A program made the translations under genes and the position numbers. DNA of 5,759 nucleotides, taken from NCBI GenBank assembly GCA_030669135.1, contig DAOVEE010000123.1:1-5759 (forward strand), given 5' to 3'. Positions 1 through 4,836 of the stretch are shown here, one piece after another. Each line of letters starts with the position of its first letter. Position 1 is the first letter of the stretch. This stretch comes from Candidatus Bathyarchaeota archaeon. Its GTDB lineage: Archaea > Thermoproteota > Bathyarchaeia > TCS64. The notes below the pieces were generated by a model. It saw only the letters and a list, made by a program, of their open reading frames with translations. It had not been told where the DNA came from and did no database searches.

Positions 1-17
1 CGTTTCATCTGTAAACC

Positions 18-869
18 CTAATCCCTGGAGACGTTGCCTGAGCCGACGGCGTCCATCCTGCCCCCGCCTACCGCTTCGATCCTTCTCATGTAGTCTGCGA
101 GCAACCCGCTCATCTTCACCTCGGCCTCCTCCACCTTAGGAGCCTCCAAGACGAAGTCCACCTTTATCGTGTGGATCTTGTTCCTGTCCTCACCTTCCAC
201 GGGCGGCGTCGCCGCGTTCTTGATGTAGGTGTCCGGGTAGTCTCGCTGCATCTGCCTGTAGAGGGGGAAGAAGTCCCTCCACACCATGCTGATGTAATAG
301 GTGCGGGCAAGGAAGACGCTGGTCGCCGTGCTCGCGATCATGGGCGCGATGTGGGCGTCAAACATACCCCTCATCTCCGAGGGGACCCCGGGGAGAGTGC
401 ATATCTTCTTACCCGCTTCCTCGACGCACATCCCCACCGAGAAGCCCACCGGGTTCTGCATCGGCGTGCTGCCCTCCAGCACATGGGCCATCCGTTCGCC
501 GCGCCTATGCGTCGCATCGTCGGTGATGCCCCGCCGCCGGTACACGGTTCTGATCTTCTCGGCCCCTTTTTCGTCTATGACTGTTCTCCGTCCCAGAGCT
601 TCCCCGATGCTATCCACCGTGAGGTCGTCCTCGCTGGGCCCGAGGCCGCCGCTGAAGATGATGAAGTGGGCGTCTCGCTTCAAAGCGTCGTGCAGCGCCG
701 CCGCGATGGTCTCAGGCTCGTCGCCTATCAAGGTGACTCGCCGAAGACTGGCTCCGAGCTCGGCGACGCGCTGGGCGATCCAGTGGCTGTTGGTGTCCAG
801 TATCCTGCCGTAGAGAAGCTCGTCCCCAGTCACGATGATCTCGACGTTGACGCTGCCCGTGGGCTTCAT
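18..869 (-). CDS. CinA-family molybdopterin-binding-fold protein (COG1058-like, no PncC domain)
   Basis: This 283-residue protein matches the N-terminal domain of CinA, often annotated in archaea as nicotinamide mononucleotide deamidase-related protein. What is seen: GDELLYG (15-21) followed by the DTNS turn (25-28), SGGLGPSEDDLT (73-84, the MoCF/MogA-fold phosphate-binding loop), NPVGFSVG near 140, and LPGVPSEM near 160. Family knowledge: this domain in full-length CinA acts on ADP-ribose-type pyrophosphates, while NMN deamidation resides in the C-terminal PncC domain. The protein ends without that domain, so the deamidase label should not be carried over. The ATG at 869 is supported by a TATA box about 27 bases upstream and no Shine-Dalgarno, suggesting a leaderless message. 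The gene is divergent from the ferritin-like gene. The exact substrate is not deducible. Confidence 0.9.
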   Translation of the reverse strand: MKPTGSVNVEIIVTGDELLYGRILDTNSHWIAQRVAELGASLRRVTLIGDEPETIAAALHDALKRDAHFIIFSGGLGPSEDDLTVDSIGEALGRRTVIDEKGAEKIRTVYRRRGITDDATHRRGERMAHVLEGSTPMQNPVGFSVGMCVEEAGKKICTLPGVPSEMRGMFDAHIAPMIASTATSVFLARTYYISMVWRDFFPLYRQMQRDYPDTYIKNAATPPVEGEDRNKIHTIKVDFVLEAPKVEEAEVKMSGLLADYMRRIEAVGGGRMDAVGSGNVSRD

Positions 870-892
870 GTCAATGGATGCATTGTCGGCGG

Positions 893-898
893 CTTATA
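893..898 (-). promoter_or_regulatory. TATA box of the CinA-like gene
   Basis: TATAAG reads on the minus strand, centred about 26-27 bases before the ATG at 869. This is the spacing at which archaeal TBP/TFB transcription would start at or next to the start codon. No GGAGG-like site precedes the ATG, so a leaderless transcript is inferred. Confidence 0.6.
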
Positions 899-913
899 CG
901 CGTTATCCTTACC

Positions 914-920
914 CTTATAT
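914..920 (+). promoter_or_regulatory. TATA box of the ferritin-like gene
   Basis: CTTATAT is centred at 917, 24 bases before the ATG at 941. It favours that ATG as the leaderless start over the in-frame TTG at 932, which would lie only 15 bases from the box. It lies about 20 bp from the oppositely oriented TATA box at 893-898. Confidence 0.55.
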
Positions 921-940
921 CTCCCCAATAGTTGAAGAAA

Positions 941-1417
941 ATGATAGCTATGGAGATAGAGAACTGGACCGTCGAGAAGGCGCTCAAGGTGGGCGCCGAG
1001 ATGGAGCTGGAGAGCTACACCCTCTACACCGAGACGGCGGAGAAGGCCACGTACCCCGGCGCGAAGAAGCTTCTCACGGAGCTCGCCGCCGACGAGAAAA
1101 GGCACCGCGAGTACTTTCTTCAGGGGCTCAAGGATCCCAAGAACGTTAAGATGCGTACGCTGAAGGAGCGCATCCCTGACCTTAAGATAACGGACAGGCT
1201 GGTCAAGGTCCCTCTGGACCCGCAGGCCGACTACCCGCAGATACTGATCTACGCGGCGCAGCGGGAGAAGGCGACCCACGACTTCTACGTCCAGATCGCC
1301 CGCAGGTTCAGGGACGTCGAGTTGGGTAAGATGTTCAACAACTTCGCCAAGGAGGAGCTACGCCACAAGTACCTCCTAGAGAAGGAGTACGACGACGTGG
1401 TCCTCGCCGAGATGTAG
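941..1417 (+). CDS. Ferritin-like diiron protein (rubrerythrin family, no rubredoxin domain)
   Basis: The 158-residue protein is a four-helix-bundle ferritin-like/erythrin protein. Two half-sites repeat: Glu24 within an E-S-Y-T-L-Y helix plus E52-K-R-H55, then Glu109 within E-K-A-T-H-D-F-Y plus E139-L-R-H142. Together they supply the Glu and His ligands expected for a diiron centre. There is no CxxC pair anywhere, so the rubredoxin domain of classical rubrerythrin is absent; electrons would have to come from a separate partner. Related proteins act in peroxide reduction, iron handling or diiron oxidation; the role here is unassigned. The start is placed at ATG 941 from the TATA box at 914-920. 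ATG 950 is possible, and TTG 932 would add three residues. It ends 13 bases from the convergent hxlB stop. Confidence 0.85.
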   Translation: MIAMEIENWTVEKALKVGAEMELESYTLYTETAEKATYPGAKKLLTELAADEKRHREYFLQGLKDPKNVKMRTLKERIPDLKITDRLVKVPLDPQADYPQILIYAAQREKATHDFYVQIARRFRDVELGKMFNNFAKEELRHKYLLEKEYDDVVLAEM

Positions 1418-1430
1418 CTCGGCCCCAACC

Positions 1431-2030
1431 CTATTCTATCGTGGCGTGACGCAGCATCATCGAGTCCACGCTGAGGCCCAGCCTGTTCATGAGCTCGGCG
1501 ATGATCGAGTCAAGGAATATCATGGTCGTGTCCTCGAACATGGTTCCCATGGGCGCTAGGCTCTCGTGTTGTCCCTTCAGCTGCCTTATATGGTATTCAT
1601 TCTCAGAGGCGATGTCCTCCCGGCCGGGGATGTCGACGACGAGGTCCGCCGTCTGGGCCAGCGGCGACTCCTCTTGGCTAGTGATGGCGACGACTTTGGC
1701 GTTGAGGCTCTTGGCCATCTGGGCCGCTGCCAGGGGCACCGTGGTTTTACCGCTCCCGGAGATGACTATGACCATGTCGCCTTCGCCGACGTTGGGGTTG
1801 ATGGTCTCCCCCAGAACGTAGACCGGGAAGCCCAGGTGCATGAGGCGCATGGCGAACGCCTTGCCCACCAAGCCGCTCCTGCCAGCGCCCACGATGAGCA
1901 CCTTCTTACCCCGCGTCCTCGTGTCCATCAGGCTCTCAAGCAGCGTCTTAACCTCCTCTTTGTTAAGGCCGCGGAGGGCCGATGAGATGCTTTTTATCAG
2001 CTCCTCGTAGGCTTGGGCGAAGTACTCCAT
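1431..2030 (-). CDS. hxlB: 6-phospho-3-hexuloisomerase (SIS domain)
   Basis: This 199-residue protein has the length and all landmarks of archaeal PHI: GAGRSGLVGKAFAMRL (48-63) as the SIS sugar-phosphate loop, GETINP (74-79), ISGSGKTT (90-97), the HESLAPMGTMFED block (155-167, with Glu166 at the position proposed as catalytic base in MJ1247-type enzymes), and the terminal RHATIE (194-199) typical of the family. It interconverts D-arabino-3-hexulose 6-phosphate and fructose 6-phosphate in the cytosol. In archaea lacking the oxidative pentose phosphate route, PHI and HPS run in reverse to make ribulose 5-phosphate. No HPS (HxlA) partner gene is visible here. Lys95 stands where Glu or Arg is more usual in the SGSGxT loop. 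It is transcribed alone from its own TATA-like box. Confidence 0.93.
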   Translation of the reverse strand: MEYFAQAYEELIKSISSALRGLNKEEVKTLLESLMDTRTRGKKVLIVGAGRSGLVGKAFAMRLMHLGFPVYVLGETINPNVGEGDMVIVISGSGKTTVPLAAAQMAKSLNAKVVAITSQEESPLAQTADLVVDIPGREDIASENEYHIRQLKGQHESLAPMGTMFEDTTMIFLDSIIAELMNRLGLSVDSMMLRHATIE

Positions 2031-2056
2031 ATCGTGAGAAAGTGAGTAGAGAAGAG

Positions 2057-2063
2057 TAAATAA
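2057..2063 (-). promoter_or_regulatory. TATA-like box of hxlB
   Basis: TTATTTA on the minus strand is centred 30 bases before the hxlB ATG at 2030, in the 58-bp gap after the nuclease-fold gene. No Shine-Dalgarno precedes the ATG. The AT-rich surroundings make this box less certain than the others. Confidence 0.4.
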
Positions 2064-2088
2064 CAGTTAGGGGATTGCTAGCAGTAAC

Positions 2089-2889
2089 TTAACGACTTTT
2101 TCTAGGTGGTTTTTTGATGTAGGATCCAGATTGCATACATGCGACAAAAAGACTGATTCCAACTAATATAGATATTAAAGAATAACCTGGAATTCCTGAA
2201 GAATCCTTGTTTTGAGCTTCTAGTAATTCTTTGTAAGCAGTATCTAACTCGCAATATGAAGTATTCATTTCATTATACCTGTCTAAAAGAGCGATATATT
2301 CCTCGAAAAGAAGCTCATAGTTAGAGTATAACTGATTATATTCTTCAGTAATACTGACAAGTTCTTCAGTTAATTCATCGACACGCGCGCGCAATGCAGC
2401 TATCTCTTCCGAAGAGTCTGATGTTTCAGGTTCAGTTTCTGTTATTTCAGGTTCTACGTAAGCGTATCTTTCAAGAAGAGTCCAAGTATATGGATCAAAT
2501 TCGTTGTTAGTGTAATCTGTTAGCTCTGCATGACCGAGTAAAAGCATTAACTCATTAACATTCAATAAATGACTCTCATTAAACACTACATATACAACGG
2601 CTATCAAACGACCATATTTGTCACGTCCAGTTTTTTGGTCTGTGTCAAGATACACAATCTGTCCATCAATTAGTTCGGTAAGAGCATCTGTAGCTTCAGA
2701 ACCACCAGACGCGTACCATTCGGGGCAACTTACATCTGCAAGCCTTACCTCATCCCCTTGAATGTAAAATGAATCTCCGTCAATAACTTGTGTCACAGGG
2801 GCTACTACATCTGTCTCATAAGCTAAACAATTAGGAACCAAAAAAAGTGATAATATTATGATTAAGATGAAAGTAATTTTCTTGAACAT
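2089..2889 (-). CDS. Exported, membrane-anchored staphylococcal-nuclease-fold protein with coiled coil
   Basis: Order of parts in 266 residues: signal peptide (1-23, KK then a long hydrophobic run ending C-L-A), SNase/thermonuclease domain (about 28-125), acidic Glu/Thr-rich linker (146-162), coiled coil (about 163-227), I-P-G-Y motif (233-236), hydrophobic segment (237-252) and a basic tail (KKPPRKSR). By alignment to staphylococcal nuclease, the catalytic Arg35, Glu43 and Arg87 correspond to Arg49, Glu57 and Arg94, and the metal ligand Asp21 to Asp39. Asp40 and Thr41, also at the calcium site, become Ser54 and Cys55. Inference: it is anchored on the outer face of the membrane with the nuclease domain displayed by the coiled coil, and may degrade external DNA or RNA. 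The altered metal site leaves activity uncertain. The gene is monocistronic and much more AT-rich than its neighbours. Confidence 0.85.
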   Translation of the reverse strand: MFKKITFILIIILSLFLVPNCLAYETDVVAPVTQVIDGDSFYIQGDEVRLADVSCPEWYASGGSEATDALTELIDGQIVYLDTDQKTGRDKYGRLIAVVYVVFNESHLLNVNELMLLLGHAELTDYTNNEFDPYTWTLLERYAYVEPEITETEPETSDSSEEIAALRARVDELTEELVSITEEYNQLYSNYELLFEEYIALLDRYNEMNTSYCELDTAYKELLEAQNKDSSGIPGYSLISILVGISLFVACMQSGSYIKKPPRKSR

Positions 2890-2912
2890 TCATCAATAGA
2901 ATGCGAAGTATC

Positions 2913-2919
2913 ATTAAAA
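2913..2919 (-). promoter_or_regulatory. TATA box of the nuclease-fold gene
   Basis: TTTTAAT on the minus strand is centred 27 bases before the ATG at 2889, and no Shine-Dalgarno lies upstream of that ATG. This fits a leaderless archaeal transcript. The 109-bp gap 2890-2998 otherwise shows only three GTAT tetramers spaced 12 and 11 bp apart (2908, 2920, 2931). Confidence 0.45.
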
Positions 2920-2998
2920 GTATTAGCATGGTATTATCACGCGCGAGAGACTCTTTCTAAGCATCTGGCTGTAAGACGCTGATCTTCAGGATACCAGG

Positions 2999-3304
2999 TT
3001 AGCCCCTGTCCTGCTTGTCTATGTTGAGGGGCTGCCTCTCCAGCAGCTCTCCCTGCTTCTCCGTCCAGCATTCGAGGCAGAGGACGCCGTATCGCGGCGT
3101 GTTGACCCTGACCTGATCCTTGTCTATCTCCTTCTCGCAGAGGGCGCAGACGTTCTCCTGGGGCTTCAGCTCGGTGATGACCTTTGGGTTCTCCCTGAGG
3201 TAGTTCTCTATGAGCCTGCTCTTGGATATCCTGTTCTCCTTGGCGAGGCTGGAGAGGGTTCTGTCCAGCTCCTCTGAGATTGATATTGATATCTTCTGTA
3301 CCAT
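2999..3304 (-). CDS. Ribbon-helix-helix DNA-binding protein with C-terminal zinc ribbon
   Basis: The 101-residue protein begins with a ribbon-helix-helix fold: the beta-strand KISISIS (4-10), helix EELDRTLSSLAKEN (11-24), then SKSRLIENYLREN (27-39), a CopG/MetJ-like layout in which residues of the strand contact the DNA major groove. The second half carries two cysteine pairs, C53-A-L-C56 and C76-L-E-C79, spaced like a zinc knuckle or ribbon. It is likely a small transcription factor; targets are unknown. It lies 52 bp downstream of the dehydratase gene but has its own TATA box, overlapped by a direct repeat that could be its operator. ATG 3304 is preferred, with GGTG a few bases upstream. 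An in-frame TTG at 3316 sits 24 bases from the TATA box and would add four residues. Confidence 0.82.
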   Translation of the reverse strand: MVQKISISISEELDRTLSSLAKENRISKSRLIENYLRENPKVITELKPQENVCALCEKEIDKDQVRVNTPRYGVLCLECWTEKQGELLERQPLNIDKQDRG

Positions 3305-3329
3305 CCAGACACCCAAGAATGGTGGGAAA

Positions 3330-3350
3330 TAGGTAGTATATAAGTAGTAT
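3330..3350 (+). repeat. Phased 10-bp direct repeat over the TATA box
   Basis: TAGGTAGTAT (3330-3339) and TAAGTAGTAT (3341-3350) match at 9 of 10 positions and are offset by 11 bp, about one helical turn. They overlap both sides of the TATA box at 3337-3343. Ribbon-helix-helix repressors commonly bind short tandem sites placed on one DNA face, so this is a candidate autoregulatory operator; binding is inferred only. Confidence 0.5.
3337..3343 (-). promoter_or_regulatory. TATA box of the ribbon-helix-helix gene
   Basis: TTATATA on the minus strand is centred at 3340. Transcription would begin near 3314-3316, giving a leader of about 10-12 bases before ATG 3304 or a leaderless TTG start at 3316. 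It shows that this gene need not depend on the upstream operon. Confidence 0.65.
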
Positions 3351-3356
3351 GGAGCC

Positions 3357-4532
3357 TCAGCAGTGGCCTAGGAGCCTCTCAGCCGCCCTGCTGCGGCCGA
3401 AAACCACATAGTCCTTGAACCCCAGCGCCTCCGCCTTGGTCTTCTTGCCGTTGGCCACCGACACCATCTCGTCGAAGATGCGGCGCCCCACGCTGTTGAG
3501 GCTCTCGCCGCCGTCCAGGATGGTGCCCGCGTTGATGTCCATGTTGTCCTCTAGGTTCTCGTAGGTCTTGGGGTTGCCCGTGATCTTGATGACGGGCGCC
3601 ACTGCGTGGCCCGTGGTGCTGCCTCGTCCGCTGGTGAAGCAGACCACCTGTGCGCCTGCGGCCACCATGTGGGTGACGCTGGGCACGTCCCAGCCCGTGC
3701 CGTCCTGAAGATATAGGCCCGGCTCGTCGGGGAGGTCGAACCTGTCCCACGTGTTCCAGAGGACGCCCTGGATGGGCTTGGTGCCGCCCTTCCTGATGGC
3801 GCCGAGGCTCTTCTCCTCTATGGTGGTGAGGCCGCCGTCGATGTTGCCCTTGCTCATGTACCGGCTGTCCACCCCCATGGCGCTGAGCCTCTTCTCCTGC
3901 TTCTCTATCATCTCGTAGATGTCCTTGGCCACCTTCTCGGTGACGGCGCGCCTCGCCAATATGTGCTGGGTGCCTATCATCTCCTGGGGCTCGCTGAAGA
4001 TCACCGTGCCCCCCTCCTCGATTAGCCTGTCCGCGGCCACCCCCACCGCCGGGTTAGCGGCCAGGCCGCTCGTGGCGTCGCTGCCCCCGCACTCCACCGC
4101 CAGAGTCAGCTCGCTCAGGGGGAAAGTCTCTCTCTGGAGTTCCCCGACTTCTTGTGACATGCGCTGAAGGGCACGCACGCCCTTCTCCATGGATTTTATG
4201 GTGCCGCCGTCCTCCTGTATGACTATGCTCTCGATGGGCTTCCCGGTGTCTTTGAGGCCCTCCATGAGTATGTCGTTGGTCAGCACCTCGCAGCCCAGCC
4301 CGAAGAGCAGTATCCCCGCAACGTTGGGGTTCCTGCCGGTGCCGACTAGGGCGTTCACCAGCATCTCATCCGCCCTGCAGCCATGGTACTGGGTCACCGC
4401 GACGGCTCCCTCCACCTGGGCGGCCACCTGTTTCGCAGGTTCGTAGCTGCAGTCGATGGGGGCTATGACGAGCAGGTGGTTCCTTATACCGACGCTGCCG
4501 TCGGGCCGCTCGTAGCCGTAGAACTCGTTCAT
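3357..4532 (-). CDS. UxaA-family dehydratase/lyase large subunit (UxaA-C domain)
   Basis: The 391-residue protein is a stand-alone C-terminal catalytic domain of the altronate/galactarate dehydratase and sulfolactate sulfo-lyase (SuyB) superfamily. Landmarks are GYERPDGSVGIRN (6-18), QYHGCR (48-53), GLGCE (78-82), ECGGSD (147-152), TSGLAANPAVG (154-164) and CFTSGRGSTTGH (298-309). The conserved-looking Cys and His in these blocks are the likely metal or active-site residues. Family members eliminate water (or sulfite) from 2-hydroxy acids, giving 2-keto-3-deoxy acids from sugar acids. Its small subunit is the gene immediately upstream. The start is ATG 4532: it overlaps the upstream stop as ATGA and has GGAGG 7 bases before it. 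A longer frame to 4595 would add 21 residues of non-family sequence within the upstream gene. Substrate is unresolved. Confidence 0.9.
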   Translation of the reverse strand: MNEFYGYERPDGSVGIRNHLLVIAPIDCSYEPAKQVAAQVEGAVAVTQYHGCRADEMLVNALVGTGRNPNVAGILLFGLGCEVLTNDILMEGLKDTGKPIESIVIQEDGGTIKSMEKGVRALQRMSQEVGELQRETFPLSELTLAVECGGSDATSGLAANPAVGVAADRLIEEGGTVIFSEPQEMIGTQHILARRAVTEKVAKDIYEMIEKQEKRLSAMGVDSRYMSKGNIDGGLTTIEEKSLGAIRKGGTKPIQGVLWNTWDRFDLPDEPGLYLQDGTGWDVPSVTHMVAAGAQVVCFTSGRGSTTGHAVAPVIKITGNPKTYENLEDNMDINAGTILDGGESLNSVGRRIFDEMVSVANGKKTKAEALGFKDYVVFGRSRAAERLLGHC

Positions 4533-4834
4533 TTCTCTGCCTCCAGCTCGCTCGTCGGGAGCCGACCCGACTCCACGTTGTGGGTGTGAACCCACTCACC
4601 CACCGTTATCGGCTTTGAGGCAACTCCGATGACCTCCCCGTACTTTATGATCTCTTCTCCCTTGTTGAGCTTCCTGAGAGTCAGCTTGTGCCCGAAAATG
4701 ATGTCCTCGACGGGCTTCGTGTCGAGGATGACCTCGCCCATTGGGCTGAGGACTTCGACCTGCTCGCCCTTGGACACGTCGTCTGTCACGGTGGCGACGT
4801 TGTCCCTGTCGTCCAGCTGTATAGCCTTCTTCAT
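4529..4834 (-). CDS. UxaA-family dehydratase small subunit (SAF domain)
   Basis: This 101-residue protein is the SAF-type N-terminal module of UxaA/GarD encoded as a separate gene, as in the SuyA/SuyB split. Seen: I-I-F-G-H-K-L-T-L (45-53), KYGEVIG (64-70) and GEWVHTHN (79-86), the His-x-His-Asn signature of this family. It is expected to assemble with the large subunit encoded directly downstream and to contribute to substrate or metal binding. Start: ATG 4834 has GGAGG 7 bases upstream. The in-frame TTG at 4840, which overlaps the previous stop, is only 1 base from that site and is rejected. The stop overlaps the next start (ATGA), implying translational coupling and roughly equal subunit synthesis. 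Confidence 0.88.
   Translation of the reverse strand: MKKAIQLDDRDNVATVTDDVSKGEQVEVLSPMGEVILDTKPVEDIIFGHKLTLRKLNKGEEIIKYGEVIGVASKPITVGEWVHTHNVESGRLPTSELEAEK
4540..4544 (-). promoter_or_regulatory. Ribosome-binding site of the dehydratase large subunit
   Basis: GGAGG on the minus strand lies 7 bases before ATG 4532, inside the end of the small-subunit gene. It decides the start and indicates that this internal operon gene uses Shine-Dalgarno initiation, unlike the leaderless genes on the left. Confidence 0.8.
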
Positions 4835-4836
4835 CT

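Larger units (their letters stand above)
2040..2940. other. AT-rich compositional island containing one gene
   Basis: Base composition changes abruptly at both ends. Hand counts give 21 G+C of 60 at 2041-2100, 18 of 60 at 2161-2220, 19 of 60 at 2281-2340 and 18 of 60 at 2881-2940. Outside, 1081-1140 has 36 of 60, 2941-3000 has 30 of 60, 3121-3180 has 35 of 60 and 3481-3540 has 43 of 60. The island coincides with the nuclease-fold gene and its promoter. No transposase, integrase, tRNA target or flanking duplication was found at its edges. Confidence 0.75.

Noticed and set aside
1..17. Possible start (ATG on the minus strand at 6-8) of another gene after the CinA-like gene
   Set aside because: Only eight bases of it would be inside the window, so nothing supports coding.
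872..885. Inverted repeat CAATG-N4-CATTG just upstream of the CinA-like start
   Set aside because: Arms of five bases are expected by chance and no regulator is known to fit; it is too weak to call an operator.
171..935. Long plus-strand open frames opposite the CinA-like gene
   Set aside because: They lie antisense to a well-conserved coding frame, have no recognisable domain, and arise from GC-rich codon bias.
1746..1761. GSGKTT in hxlB as an ATP-binding P-loop
   Set aside because: It lacks the GxxxxGK[ST] spacing context and aligns with the sugar-phosphate loop of SIS domains.
2890..2998. tRNA or small RNA in the gap beside the AT-rich island
   Set aside because: No cloverleaf, T-loop signature or strong hairpin followed by a T-run was found on either strand.
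3379..3750. Minus-strand frame rich in Arg, Gly and His inside the dehydratase gene
   Set aside because: It is an out-of-frame shadow of the UxaA-C coding sequence with low-complexity composition.
4533..4595. 21-residue N-terminal extension of the dehydratase large subunit
   Set aside because: The extension resembles no family member, lies wholly within the small-subunit gene, and ATG 4532 has GGAGG at ideal spacing plus an ATGA overlap.
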